A program made the translations under genes and the position numbers. From Pseudomonas sp. SJZ074 (GTDB lineage: Bacteria > Pseudomonadota > Gammaproteobacteria > Pseudomonadales > Pseudomonadaceae), in assembly GCF_007828215.1 (NCBI RefSeq), contig NZ_VIUE01000024.1:2830-66829 (forward strand): 64,000 nucleotides of DNA, written 5' to 3'. Numbering within the stretch: position 1 is the first letter of the stretch; every line of letters starts with the position of its first letter. The notes under the pieces were generated by a model. The model was not told the origin of the DNA. It ran no database searches and was given only the letters and a program-made list of their open reading frames with translations. Positions 27,994 through 37,233 of this stretch are shown here, piece by piece.

Positions 27994-28482
27994 TTAAGCC
28001 GTCAACCCCAGGCGTTCATGCCACTGGGCAATGGATTCCTCGGGATAAACCTCGAACCGCTGGTCGCGCGGCTGTGCGTCGACTTCCACCCAGGGGGCCT
28101 TGGAGCCGAGCATCAGGTGGGTGTGCTCCGGCGGAACCGGCAGTGGCGTGTCGATGGCCGAGGCGAAAGGGTGGATCAATTCCGGCCATTCAGGGCTGAA
28201 CAGCCACAATCCCGAACCGCAAAGAGAACAGAAATGCCGTTCGGCACTGCTGCGGTGGGCGCGTTTATCACTTTCGTTCTTGAGCCGCGCATGGTAGATC
28301 GAGATGTGCCTGCGACCGCGCACCTTGAGGCTGCGGGCATCGCCGCCCAGGTTGATCGCGAAACCGCCGCCGCCCTGGGTCTTGCGACAGATCGAGCAGT
28401 AGCAGCGCTGGTATGGGTAGGGGTGGGCGCAGGCCAGGCTGAACGATACGGCGCCGCAGTGGCAGGATCCTTCTAGCTGCAT
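27994..28482 (-). CDS. GFA-family zinc protein (glutathione-dependent formaldehyde-activating enzyme-like)
   Basis: 162 aa. The zinc-binding cysteines of the GFA/CENP-V fold are present: GSCHCGAVSF at the N-terminus, QRCYCSICRKTQGG, and HFCSLCGSGLW in the centre. The family includes S-hydroxymethylglutathione synthase, but most members have no proven activity, so no substrate is assigned. The start MQLEGSCHCG is the usual one. Confidence 0.9.
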   Translation of the reverse strand: MQLEGSCHCGAVSFSLACAHPYPYQRCYCSICRKTQGGGGFAINLGGDARSLKVRGRRHISIYHARLKNESDKRAHRSSAERHFCSLCGSGLWLFSPEWPELIHPFASAIDTPLPVPPEHTHLMLGSKAPWVEVDAQPRDQRFEVYPEESIAQWHERLGLTA

Positions 28483-28567
28483 GGGGAACCTCCAGTGGGA
28501 TTGGAAATCACTCAGTACAGCCTAGACAATCTGTGTCTTGATAGTTGAATTGAGAGTGGCCATGCGA

Positions 28568-28668
28568 CCGCCTTCGCGAGCAAGCCCGCTCCCACACTGA
28601 CCGAGAGTGGGCAGAAGATCCATAAGCGACGCAGATCCTCTGTGGGAGCGGGCTTGCTCGCGAAGGCG
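28568..28668. repeat. REP doublet between the GFA and alkA genes
   Basis: CCGCCTTCGCGAGCAAGCCC starts at 28568 and the inverted copy (TGTGGGAGCGGGCTTGCTCG) runs from 28641 to 28668. Confidence 0.9.
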
Positions 28669-28683
28669 TCGGTACAGCCAACA

Positions 28684-29316
28684 TCACTTCGGCACCCGCC
28701 ACAAATACCACGCCGCCACCGTCCGATAAGGGCGCCAGGCCAGGCCGACATCGACCATTTGCCTGCGGCTGGGTGGGTGCGCCAATCCCTTGAGTCGTCG
28801 ATAGCCCTCGCGCACCCCAAAGTCATCGGCTGGCAGGATGTCCGGCCGCTCCAGGCTATAGATCAGCAGCATTTCCACGGTCCAACGCCCGACGCCGCGC
28901 AGGCTGACCAAGCGCTCGATCAACGCTTCGTCTTCCATCGCCCGTGCGGTGGCGTAATCCGGCACTACGCCGTCGAGGGCCGCCTGGGCGATGCCCTGGA
29001 TGGTCGCGATCTTGCTGGCGGAAAACCCACAACTGCGCATTTGCGCAAAATCAGTCGCCAGGATCTGCTCAGGCCTGGGGAATGTCAGCGCCGGGAACAG
29101 TGCCAGCAACCGAGCGAGGATCGCGTCGCCGGCCTTGGCGTGCAGTTGCTGGTAGGCAATGGCCCGCACCAGGACTTCGTAGGGATCGCGGGCCGGCTTG
29201 GGTTGCAGCAGGCAAGGGCCAATTGCCTCGATATGACGGCACCAGTCCTCGTCCAGACTTGCCAGGAAGACACTGGCGTCATGGTAGGGCGCTGGCATCA
29301 GATACTCGTTCGGCAT
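28684..29316 (-). CDS. alkA: DNA-3-methyladenine glycosylase II (AlkA-type)
   Basis: 210 aa from the ATG at 29316. It is an HhH-GPD glycosylase: LVSLRGVGRWTVEMLLIYSL is the helix-hairpin-helix and ILPADDFGVREGYRRL contains the catalytic Asp. It lacks the extra N-terminal domain of E. coli AlkA (282 aa), like the short AlkA forms. It excises 3-methyladenine and related alkylated bases. The start is 5 bp after the ada stop, so the two form one alkylation-response operon. Confidence 0.92.
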   Translation of the reverse strand: MPNEYLMPAPYHDASVFLASLDEDWCRHIEAIGPCLLQPKPARDPYEVLVRAIAYQQLHAKAGDAILARLLALFPALTFPRPEQILATDFAQMRSCGFSASKIATIQGIAQAALDGVVPDYATARAMEDEALIERLVSLRGVGRWTVEMLLIYSLERPDILPADDFGVREGYRRLKGLAHPPSRRQMVDVGLAWRPYRTVAAWYLWRVPK

Positions 29317-29321
29317 GTCAA

Positions 29322-30404
29322 TCAAAACGCCAGGGGCAGTGAAACCTGCACGGCGGCTTTTTCCAGTCGCAGCAGGAAGGCCTTGCGCGGTTGTCCGCCA
29401 CCATAGCCGGTCAGGGAACCGTCCGCACCGATCACCCGGTGACATGGTACGACTATGGCCAGGCGATTTTGCCCATTGGCCAGCCCCACGGCGCGGCTGG
29501 CGCCAGGGCTGCCGAGTACGGCGGCGATGGCGCCGTAGCTGCGAGTCTCGCCATAGGGGATCTTTTGCAGTTCGGTCCAGACCCGGACGGCGAAGGTACT
29601 GCCCGGCATATGCAGAGGGACGCTGAAGGTCGTGAGGTTTCCGGCGAAATAATCCGTCAGCTCGGTTTCGATCTGCTGCAAGTGCGCGTTGTGCCCCGGC
29701 GCGACGGTGTAGCCGTAGCGCTGTTGCAGTTCCTCTATTTCCCGGGTCAGGGCCGGGCGGTCGAGAAACTCCAGCAGCACCAGTCCGCGTCGTTCGGCCA
29801 TGGCCAGCATGGGTCCAAATGGCGTGGTCAGACGTGTGAACAGCAGGGGTTCACGGTGGGCTGCGCGGCCGGGCGTGATGTGGAAAGACTTCACGAACGC
29901 GTCACGAAACCCGCTCAGGGACTCGTAGCCCGAATCGAACGCCGCGTTGTCGATGGAGTTACCTTCTTTGATGCCACCCAGGGCGATACCCAGGCGCCGG
30001 GTGCGCAGGTAGGCGTGAAAGGTCATGCCGAAATGCAGTTTGAACCAGCGCCGCAATTTCAAGGGCTCGATGCCTTGTTCCAGCAGCAGGGCGTCCGTCC
30101 AGCGCAGATCGGGTTCGGCGTCCACGGCCTTGAGCAGCGCCTGGATCCAGTCCGGTGCGATGGCGGCAGCGTCCAGGGGTTTGCAGCGCAGGCAGGCGCG
30201 GTAGCCGGCCGACAGGGCTTCGTCGGCGTGGGCGAAGAACTCCACGTTCTCCGGTTTGGGTTTGCGCGCCGTGCAGGCAGGGCGACAGAAAATGCCGGTG
30301 GTCTTGACCGCGGTGAAGAACACCCCCTCGTAGGTGGTGTCTCGTTCGAGCATGGCGCGGACCATCTCGGCATGGGGTGGGAGCAGCGAGTCTTGTCTGT
30401 TCAT
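29322..30404 (-). CDS. ada: Ada: bifunctional transcriptional activator / O6-methylguanine-DNA methyltransferase
   Basis: 360 aa from the ATG at 30404. The N-terminal Ada zinc domain has four cysteines (GIFCRPACTARK, YRACLRCKP) and accepts methyl groups from phosphotriesters. An AraC-type helix-turn-helix follows (~100-185, with YESLSGFRDAFVKSF). The C-terminal methyltransferase carries the active site VVPCHRVIGADGSLTGYGGG. Methylated Ada activates its own operon. It is the first gene of ada-alkA. Confidence 0.96.
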   Translation of the reverse strand: MNRQDSLLPPHAEMVRAMLERDTTYEGVFFTAVKTTGIFCRPACTARKPKPENVEFFAHADEALSAGYRACLRCKPLDAAAIAPDWIQALLKAVDAEPDLRWTDALLLEQGIEPLKLRRWFKLHFGMTFHAYLRTRRLGIALGGIKEGNSIDNAAFDSGYESLSGFRDAFVKSFHITPGRAAHREPLLFTRLTTPFGPMLAMAERRGLVLLEFLDRPALTREIEELQQRYGYTVAPGHNAHLQQIETELTDYFAGNLTTFSVPLHMPGSTFAVRVWTELQKIPYGETRSYGAIAAVLGSPGASRAVGLANGQNRLAIVVPCHRVIGADGSLTGYGGGQPRKAFLLRLEKAAVQVSLPLAF

Positions 30405-30480
30405 GGGCTGAGCATAGAACTGCGTCCGGTACAGCTCCACCGAAAAATCGACAGTGAATATTGTGCAAAAGGCGAAGGAT

Positions 30481-31935
30481 TCAGTACTTCCAGAACACCG
30501 GGGTAAACAATACCAAGACCGTCAGGATCTCCAGGCGACCCAGCAACATGCCAACGGTCAGCAGCCATTTCGCGGCATCCGGCAAGGTCGAGAAGTTACC
30601 CGCTGGCCCGATGATCGATCCCAGCCCCGGTCCCACGTTGCACACGGCGGTGGCAGCGCCGGTCAAGGCGGTTGTCCAGTCCAGGCCGATCAGTGCCAGA
30701 CCCAGGGCGATAACGCCGATGGTGATGGTGAAGAAAAATGAAAACGTCAGTAGCGAGCGAACGATTTCTTCATCGATGGGATGGTTGTTGTATTTTTTCT
30801 GAATCACTGCCCGCGGATGGATCAGTTGTTTCAAGCTGCCCATCAGCAAGGCTCGGGCCACCTGAAAGCGGAAGATTTTCAGGCCGCCTGCGGTCGAGCC
30901 GGAACAACCGCCGACGAACGTCAGGTAGAAGAACAACAACAAGGCAAAACTGCCCCACAGGGTGTAGTCACCCAGCGCAACGCCGGTGGTGGTGACCACG
31001 GAAGTCACGTTGACGGCCACGATACGAACCGAGTCCCACCATGTGTAGTCGCTGTTCAGGCTCAGCCAGGTTCCGACCACGAGCCAGGTGACGACCAGGA
31101 AACCGACAAACCCTTTGACTTGCTGGTCCTTGAACAACGCTCGCCGGTTGCCGCGCAAGGTGGCTACATACAAGGTAAATGGCAGCGAACCGGCCATCAT
31201 GACAACGACCGATACCCAATGAATCGCCGGTTGAGGCCAATGCCCCAGGGAGGCGTCCGACGTGGAAAAGCCGCCCGTGGAGATCAGGGACATCGCATGA
31301 TTGATCGCTTCGAAAGGCGTCATGCCTGCCAGCCACAAGGCCAGGGCTGCCAGAGCGGTCAATCCTATATAGATCCACAGAATGTAGTTCGCCGCGACAT
31401 GGGAGCGTGGAGTGACTTTTTCCGACCAGTCCGATGACTCGGTCTGGAACAGTCGCATCCCGCCGACCCGCAGCAGCGGCAGGACCGCCACCGCCATACC
31501 GATAAAGCCTATCCCGCCAAGCCAGTGCAGCATCGAGCGCCAGATCAGCAGGCCGGGGGATGCGTTGTCCAGCCCGGTCAGGACGGTCGAGCCGGTGGTG
31601 GTGATGCCTGACATCGTCTCGAAAAAGGCGTCGGTGTAGCTGATGTGCTGGATGAGCACCAGCGGCAGCGCGGAGAACCCGCAGACAACAATCCAACTGG
31701 CGGTCGTCAACAGGTACATGTCCCGAGGGCGCATCTGCGTGTGCGCGGGCCGTCCGCGGGCCACCAGCGCGATGCCACAGGTGAAGGTGATCAGGCTCGA
31801 CCATAAAAACGCCGAGAGGTCATCGTTTCGCCCATAGATCATCAGGGTGATGAGTGGAATAACCATGCTTGCGGCCAGCGTGATCAGGAAAATACCGAGA
31901 ATGAAGCCGATGAATCGCACTACCGCAAAGGACAT
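30481..31935 (-). CDS. trkH: Potassium uptake protein TrkH
   Basis: 484 aa, multi-spanning, with the four pore-loop repeats of the Trk/Ktr family (TMSGITTTGSTVL, SLISTGGFSTSD, VTSVVTTTGVALG, VCNVGPGLGSI). TrkH forms the K+ channel-like unit gated by TrkA, which is not encoded nearby. The length and the start MSFAVVRFIGFILG are normal. It diverges from the LysE exporter, with 178 bp of shared upstream DNA. Confidence 0.96.
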   Translation of the reverse strand: MSFAVVRFIGFILGIFLITLAASMVIPLITLMIYGRNDDLSAFLWSSLITFTCGIALVARGRPAHTQMRPRDMYLLTTASWIVVCGFSALPLVLIQHISYTDAFFETMSGITTTGSTVLTGLDNASPGLLIWRSMLHWLGGIGFIGMAVAVLPLLRVGGMRLFQTESSDWSEKVTPRSHVAANYILWIYIGLTALAALALWLAGMTPFEAINHAMSLISTGGFSTSDASLGHWPQPAIHWVSVVVMMAGSLPFTLYVATLRGNRRALFKDQQVKGFVGFLVVTWLVVGTWLSLNSDYTWWDSVRIVAVNVTSVVTTTGVALGDYTLWGSFALLLFFYLTFVGGCSGSTAGGLKIFRFQVARALLMGSLKQLIHPRAVIQKKYNNHPIDEEIVRSLLTFSFFFTITIGVIALGLALIGLDWTTALTGAATAVCNVGPGLGSIIGPAGNFSTLPDAAKWLLTVGMLLGRLEILTVLVLFTPVFWKY

Positions 31936-32113
31936 AGGGCACGCCTGATTGAGTAAGCCGCACAGTATCGGCTCCGCTGGCCGGATACTGCATAAAGTTT
32001 ACGTAAAAATCACCACGGTACAGCGTGGTTGCGATGGGGCAGTTTTATTCAATACCCGCGGCTTTCGCAGATTTACTGTGTGCGCTACCTCACCAACATG
32101 AAGAAGGTATGCG

Positions 32114-32701
32114 ATGACTCTGTTTTTCTCCATGGCGGCATTTGCCCTGGTCGCCTCCATCACGCCGGGCCCTGTGAATATCGTGGCCCTCAGTTCCGGG
32201 GCTCGGTACGGCTTTCGTGCGACGTTGCGCCATGTGGCCGGCGCCACCCTGGGGTTCGTCCTGTTGCTGGTGCTGATGGGGCTGGGGTTGCATGAAGTGC
32301 TACAGCGCTGGCCCGCTCTTACGCGGGTGGTGCAATGGGGCGGCGTGGCGTTCCTGTTGTTCATGGCCTGGAAGTTGGTAATGGATAATGGTCACCTGGG
32401 CGCCAATGACGAGGGGCGGGCACCCTCGATGTTCTACGGTGCACTGATGCAATGGCTCAACCCCAAGGCCTGGTTGGCCTGTGTCGCGGGAATGGGCGCC
32501 TTCGTGGCTGATGGCGAGGCAAGGCTGGTCTGGCAGTTCGCGGCCATCTACCTGGTGATTTGCTACGTCTCGGTGGGCTGTTGGGCGTATGCCGGCAGTT
32601 TTCTGCGCAACTGGCTGGGTAATCCGGCAACCATGCGGCTGTTCAATCGGGCGATGGCGGTGTTGCTGGTGGCGAGTGCGGTGTATCTGTTGGTGCCTTG
32701 A
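32114..32701 (+). CDS. LysE-family exporter
   Basis: 195 aa with about six hydrophobic helices. It begins MTLFFSMAAFALVASITPGP, the signature start of LysE/RhtB amino-acid exporters, and has MQWLNPKAWLACVAGMGAF. It probably exports an amino acid or analogue. The AraC-type regulator at 32793-33617 ends 91 bp away on the other strand and may control it. Substrate unknown. Confidence 0.9.
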   Translation: MTLFFSMAAFALVASITPGPVNIVALSSGARYGFRATLRHVAGATLGFVLLLVLMGLGLHEVLQRWPALTRVVQWGGVAFLLFMAWKLVMDNGHLGANDEGRAPSMFYGALMQWLNPKAWLACVAGMGAFVADGEARLVWQFAAIYLVICYVSVGCWAYAGSFLRNWLGNPATMRLFNRAMAVLLVASAVYLLVP

Positions 32702-32761
32702 AAAAGAATGGCTAAATAAATCATCCAAGACAGTTGCTCCCACAGGAGTTCGCGTGAGCTT

Positions 32762-32786
32762 TGTGGGAGCGGGCTTGCTCGCGAAG
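32762..32786. repeat. Single REP
   Basis: One copy, TGTGGGAGCGGGCTTGCTCG with CGAAG following, lies between the convergent exporter and AraC genes. A partial inverted remnant (GCTCCCACAG) lies near 32736. Confidence 0.85.
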
Positions 32787-32792
32787 ACGATA

Positions 32793-33617
32793 TCAGCCGC
32801 GATACTGCCCCGGCGTAGCCGCCAGATGCTGCTTGAAGGCTCGCTGGAAGTGCGCCTGGTCGGCAAAACCGCTGTCCAGAGCGACATCGGCGATCAGCTT
32901 GCCTTCGCGCAATTGCCGGCGAGCGTACTGGATCCGGCGATTGACCAGGAAGGCATGGGGCGTCATCCCGTAGTGGCGCTTGAAAGCCCGGCTCAGGTAC
33001 GACGGCGACAGCTCTGCGGCGGCGCAGATGTCTTCGAGCGTCAAGGCCTCGGTGCAATGGTCATGGATGAACTGTGCCGCCCGCATCAACCCCGGATGGC
33101 TGCCCCGGTCCGGACGCCCCGCGGGGTTGAGACGTTGCTGCAGATCGATGAAGAACGCCTCGGTGGCGGCCTGTTTGGACGAGGGGGCGAGCCGTTCATC
33201 CACCAATTGCCCGTACAACCCTTGCAATGCGGCAAACAGCTCGGCATCGCGACTGTGGGTGGTGGCAAAGCCCTGGAAATCCAACTGCTCGTCAAAGCCG
33301 ATCCGTCGCTGCAGGTCCCTGAGCCATAGGGTGTCGACGTAGAGCATCACGTATGACCATGGCTGGTTGTCAATCGGGTTGCAGGCGTGGACATCACCAG
33401 GGTTCATCAGCACCACGGTGCCGCTTTCGATCTTGAAGTTCGACTGCCCATGCATGTAGGTGCTGCATCCGGCGGTGATTGCCCCGATGGAGAAATGATC
33501 ATGGGAATGCCGCGAATAACAGACCTTGCGCCCATCCGCGATGGCCCTGGCTTCGATGAAGGGCAAGGCCGCGTCGCGCCAGAAACGAGGGGCGGAATCC
33601 AGGGAAATGGGCTTCAT
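32793..33617 (-). CDS. AraC-family transcriptional regulator
   Basis: 274 aa. An N-terminal cupin-like AraC binding domain (RHSHDHFSIGAITAG, LMNPGDVHACNP) is followed by a C-terminal double helix-turn-helix (LTLEDICAAAELSPSYLSRA, ADVALDSGFADQAHFQRAFK). It resembles regulators found beside LysE exporters, so control of 32114-32701 is plausible. It is codirectional with fabI but separated from it by 169 bp including the fabI terminator. Confidence 0.92.
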   Translation of the reverse strand: MKPISLDSAPRFWRDAALPFIEARAIADGRKVCYSRHSHDHFSIGAITAGCSTYMHGQSNFKIESGTVVLMNPGDVHACNPIDNQPWSYVMLYVDTLWLRDLQRRIGFDEQLDFQGFATTHSRDAELFAALQGLYGQLVDERLAPSSKQAATEAFFIDLQQRLNPAGRPDRGSHPGLMRAAQFIHDHCTEALTLEDICAAAELSPSYLSRAFKRHYGMTPHAFLVNRRIQYARRQLREGKLIADVALDSGFADQAHFQRAFKQHLAATPGQYRG

Positions 33618-33730
33618 TGGTCAGCGCCTCTTATTGAACCTGTGCCTCAGTGTATAAGCCCTTGTCGGCAAATGCCCGTCCGATTCAGTCATGCTATCGC
33701 GAGCGGAATGGGGGGCAGGGCACCGGGAAT

Positions 33731-33772
33731 GAAAAACGCCGCTCGTCCCTTCCAGGACGAGCGGCGTTTTTC
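33731..33772 (-). terminator. Rho-independent terminator of fabI
   Basis: The stem AACGCCGCTCGTCC with GGACGAGCGGCGTT has a six-base loop, with A-run and T-run on either side. It can stop leftward fabI transcription and is symmetrical enough to work both ways. Confidence 0.92.
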
Positions 33773-33786
33773 ATGCGCGGCGCAGA

Positions 33787-34581
33787 TTACTCTTCGATGT
33801 TGCCCATGGCGGTGGTATTGAAGCCGCCGTCCACGTACATGATCTCACCGCTGATGCCCGATGCCAGGTCGGAGCACAGGAAGGCGCCGGCGTTGCCGAC
33901 TTCTTCGATGGTGACGTTGCGACGCAGCGGGGTTTGCGCTTCGTTGGCGGCCAGCATCTTGCGGAAGTTCTTGATGCCGGAAGCGGCGAGGGTGCGGATC
34001 GGACCTGCCGAGACACAGTTTACGCGAGTGCCGTCCGGGCCCAGGGAGCCGGCCAGGTAGCGCACGCCGGCTTCCAGGGAAGCCTTGGCCATGCCCATGA
34101 CGTTGTAGTTCGGCATGGTGCGCTCGGCGCCCAGGTACGACAGGGTCAGCAGGCTGCCGTTGCGGCCCTTCATCATCTCGCGGCCGGCCTTGGCCAGGGC
34201 CACGAAGCTGTAGGCGCTGATGTCGTGGGCGATGCGGAAGCCTTCACGGGTGGTGGCTTCGGTGAAGTCGCCGTCCAGCTGGTCGCCTGGGGCGAAGCCC
34301 ACGGAGTGCACGATGCAGTCCAGGCCGTCCCACTTCTTGCTCAGTTCTTCGAAGACCTTGGCGATTTCTTCATCGCTGGCCACGTCGCACGGGAAGCACA
34401 GCTCAGGGCTCGAACCCCAGCCTTGGGCGAACTCTTCGACACGACCCTTGAGTTTGTCGTTCTGATAAGTGAAGGCAAGTTCAGCGCCCTCGCGATGCAT
34501 GGCGGCGGCGATGCCGGATGCGATGGACAGCTTGCTGGCGACACCGACGATCAGTACGCGCTTACCGGCGAGAAAACCCAT
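33787..34581 (-). CDS. fabI: Enoyl-[acyl-carrier-protein] reductase (NADH) FabI
   Basis: 264 aa from the ATG at 34581 (MGFLAGKRVLIVGVASKLSI, the FabI dinucleotide loop). The active-site Tyr and Lys are in PNYNVMGMAKASLEAGVR. FabI performs the last reduction in each cycle of fatty-acid elongation and is the triclosan target. It lies 19 bp after the transporter ATPase gene, so it may receive read-through from the npp operon. It ends at a strong terminator. Confidence 0.97.
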   Translation of the reverse strand: MGFLAGKRVLIVGVASKLSIASGIAAAMHREGAELAFTYQNDKLKGRVEEFAQGWGSSPELCFPCDVASDEEIAKVFEELSKKWDGLDCIVHSVGFAPGDQLDGDFTEATTREGFRIAHDISAYSFVALAKAGREMMKGRNGSLLTLSYLGAERTMPNYNVMGMAKASLEAGVRYLAGSLGPDGTRVNCVSAGPIRTLAASGIKNFRKMLAANEAQTPLRRNVTIEEVGNAGAFLCSDLASGISGEIMYVDGGFNTTAMGNIEE

Positions 34582-34600
34582 GTGTTGCTCCTCTTTCAGG

Positions 34601-36211
34601 TTATTCGGCAGTTGTTGGGGCCAGGAAGGCGGCCTCCAGCAACTGCTGTGTATAGGGGTGTTGCGGCGCGGCGAATATGCTGCGGGCATCACCTTGTTCG
34701 ACCACTTGGCCATGCTTGACCACCATCAATTGGTGGCTCAGCGCTTTGACGACAGCCAGGTCATGGCTGATAAACAGGTACGTCAGGTTGTACTTGGTTT
34801 GCAGCGACCGCAACAGCTCCACCACCTGGCGTTGCACGGTACGGTCCAGGGCCGACGTCGGTTCATCCAGCAGAATCAACGCCGGCTTGAGCACCAGGGC
34901 CCGGGCAATGGCGATACGCTGCCGTTGCCCTCCGGAAAATTCATGGGGGTAGCGGTTCCGGGTTTCCGGGTCCAGGCCTACCTCCTTCAATGCCGCGATT
35001 ATCGCTTGTTCCTGTTCGGCTTCGGTGCCGATCTTGTGGATCCGCAGGCCTTCACCGACGATCTGGCCCACACACATCCGCGGGCTCAGGCTACCAAACG
35101 GGTCCTGAAACACCACTTGCATCTCCCGGCGCAGCGGTCGCACCTGCTGCTGTGTCAGGTTATCCAGCTGCTTGCCTTCGAAGCGGATCCCGCCCTGGCT
35201 GCCGATCAATCTCAGGATCGCCAGCCCCAGGGTGGACTTGCCGGAACCGCTTTCGCCAACGATCCCCAGGGTCTGGCCCTGGGGCAGGCTGAAGCGAATG
35301 CCATCCACGGCCTTGATGTAGTCCACCGTGCGCTTGAACAGGCCTTTTTTGATCGGGAACCAGACTTTCAGGTCCTCGACCTGCAACAGCGGCGGGCCGA
35401 CCACGTTGCTCGTCGGGTTGCCGCTGGGCTCGGCGGCCAGCAGTTCCCGAGTGTACGGATGCTGCGGCGCGCGGAACAATTCTGCGCACGATGCCTGTTC
35501 GACGATGCAACCGCGCTGCATGACACATACACGGTGCGCAATTCTTCTGACCAGGTTCAAATCGTGGCTGATCAGCAGCAGCGACATGCCCAATCGTGCC
35601 TGCAGATCCTTGAGCAGATCGAGGATTTTCAGCTGGACGGTGACGTCCAGGGCGGTGGTCGGTTCGTCGGCGATCAGCAGTTCCGGCTCGTTGGCCAGGG
35701 CCATGGCGATCATGACCCGCTGGCGCTGGCCGCCGGACAGTTCGTGGGGCAGGGCCTTGAGACGCTTGTGCGGCTCGGGGATGCCCACCAGTTCCAGCAA
35801 CTCCAAGGTCCGTCGGGTCGCGACCTTGCCGGTCAGGCCCTTGTGGATGCCGAGCACTTCATTGATCTGTTTGCCGATGGAGTGCAGCGGATTGAGGGAG
35901 GTCATCGGCTCCTGGAAGATCATCGCGATCCGGTTGCCGCGGATGTGACGGATGGTTTTTTCCTTCAACCCCAGCATGTTCTGCCCGGCGTACTGGATGG
36001 CGCCGGTGGGGTGGTGGGCCAGCGGATACGGCAGCAACCGCAGGATCGAGTGGGCCGTTACCGACTTGCCCGAGCCGCTTTCTCCCACCAGGGCTAGGGT
36101 TTCGCCGCGCTTGATGTCGAAACTGACGCCCTCGACCACGCGCTGGCGATGTTGCCCGACCACGAATTCTACCGCCAGGTCGCGGACTTCGATCAGATTG
36201 TCCTGGTTCAT
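34601..36211 (-). CDS. nppD: Peptide ABC transporter ATP-binding protein NppD (YejF-like)
   Basis: 536 aa from the ATG at 36211. Two ABC ATPase domains are fused: Walker A GESGSGKS at 43-50 and again near 315-323, with signatures LSGGQRQRV and FSGGQRQRI, and Walker B ELLIADEPT and LILLDEPTSALD. It energises import through the two permeases encoded upstream. The fused layout is that of YejF (microcin C/oligopeptide importer). It starts 1 bp after the stop of the preceding permease. Confidence 0.94.
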   Translation of the reverse strand: MNQDNLIEVRDLAVEFVVGQHRQRVVEGVSFDIKRGETLALVGESGSGKSVTAHSILRLLPYPLAHHPTGAIQYAGQNMLGLKEKTIRHIRGNRIAMIFQEPMTSLNPLHSIGKQINEVLGIHKGLTGKVATRRTLELLELVGIPEPHKRLKALPHELSGGQRQRVMIAMALANEPELLIADEPTTALDVTVQLKILDLLKDLQARLGMSLLLISHDLNLVRRIAHRVCVMQRGCIVEQASCAELFRAPQHPYTRELLAAEPSGNPTSNVVGPPLLQVEDLKVWFPIKKGLFKRTVDYIKAVDGIRFSLPQGQTLGIVGESGSGKSTLGLAILRLIGSQGGIRFEGKQLDNLTQQQVRPLRREMQVVFQDPFGSLSPRMCVGQIVGEGLRIHKIGTEAEQEQAIIAALKEVGLDPETRNRYPHEFSGGQRQRIAIARALVLKPALILLDEPTSALDRTVQRQVVELLRSLQTKYNLTYLFISHDLAVVKALSHQLMVVKHGQVVEQGDARSIFAAPQHPYTQQLLEAAFLAPTTAE

Positions 36212-36212
36212 G

Positions 36213-37232
36213 TCACTTCCTCGGATCGAAGGCATCGCGAGCGGACTCGCCGATGAATACCAGCAGGCTCAGCATGATCGCGAGTACGGCGAACGCGCTC
36301 ATGCCCAACCAGGGCGCCTGGAGGTTGGATTTGCCCTGGGCCACCAGCTCGCCCAGGGACGGCGCGCCGGCCGGCAGGCCGAAACCGAGGAAGTCCAGGG
36401 CGGTGAGGGTGCCGATGGCGCCGGTGAGGATGAAGGGCATGAAGGTCATGGTCGAGACCATGGCATTGGGCAGGATATGCCGGAACATGATCGCGCCGTT
36501 CTGCATGCCCAGGGCTCGGGCGGCACGCACGTATTCGAGATTGCGCCCGCGCAGGAACTCGGCGCGCACCACGTCCACCAGGCTCATCCAGGAGAACAGC
36601 AACATGATCCCCAGCAGCCACCAGAAGTTGGGCTGGACGAAACTGGCCAGGATGATCAGCAGGTAAAGCACCGGCAGGCCAGACCAGATCTCCAGGAAGC
36701 GCTGGCCGGCCAGGTCGACCCAACCGCCATAGAAGCCCTGCAAGGCCCCGGCAATGACGCCGACGATCGAGCTGAGCAGTGTCAGGGTCAGGGCGAACAG
36801 CACCGAAATGCGGAAACCATAGATGACCCGGGCCAGTACATCCCGGCCCTGGTCGTCGGTGCCCAGCCAGTTCACCGCAGAAGGTGGTGCGGGGGCGGGG
36901 ACCCTCAGGTCGTAATTGATGCTCTGGTAGCTGAACGGAATCGGTGCCCACAGCACCCAGGCATCCTTGGCCGCCAGCAGTTCGCGGATGTAGGGGCTCT
37001 TGTAGTTGGCCTCCAGCGGGAATTCGCCGCCGAAGGTGGTTTCCGGGTAGCGCTTGAGGGCTGGGAAGTACCAGCCGCCGTCGTAATGCACCACCAGTGG
37101 CTTGTCGTTGGCGATCAGTTCGGCGCCCAGGCTGAGGACAAACAGGATCATGAACAGCCACAGCGACCACCAGCCACGCTTGTTCGCCTTGAACAGTTCG
37201 AACCGGCGGCGATTGAGGGGGGACAGGTTCAT
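36213..37232 (-). CDS. nppC: Peptide ABC transporter permease NppC (YejE-like)
   Basis: 339 aa. An OppC-type N-terminal segment (WLFMILFVLSLGAELIAND) leads to a periplasmic loop longer than in typical OppC (~50-125), then the permease domain beginning GTDDQGRDVLARVIYGFRIS. The EAA coupling loop is VRAARALGMQNGAIMFRHIL. It pairs with the OppB-like permease at 37234. Both neighbours are 1 bp away. Confidence 0.94.
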   Translation of the reverse strand: MNLSPLNRRRFELFKANKRGWWSLWLFMILFVLSLGAELIANDKPLVVHYDGGWYFPALKRYPETTFGGEFPLEANYKSPYIRELLAAKDAWVLWAPIPFSYQSINYDLRVPAPAPPSAVNWLGTDDQGRDVLARVIYGFRISVLFALTLTLLSSIVGVIAGALQGFYGGWVDLAGQRFLEIWSGLPVLYLLIILASFVQPNFWWLLGIMLLFSWMSLVDVVRAEFLRGRNLEYVRAARALGMQNGAIMFRHILPNAMVSTMTFMPFILTGAIGTLTALDFLGFGLPAGAPSLGELVAQGKSNLQAPWLGMSAFAVLAIMLSLLVFIGESARDAFDPRK

Positions 37233-37233
37233 C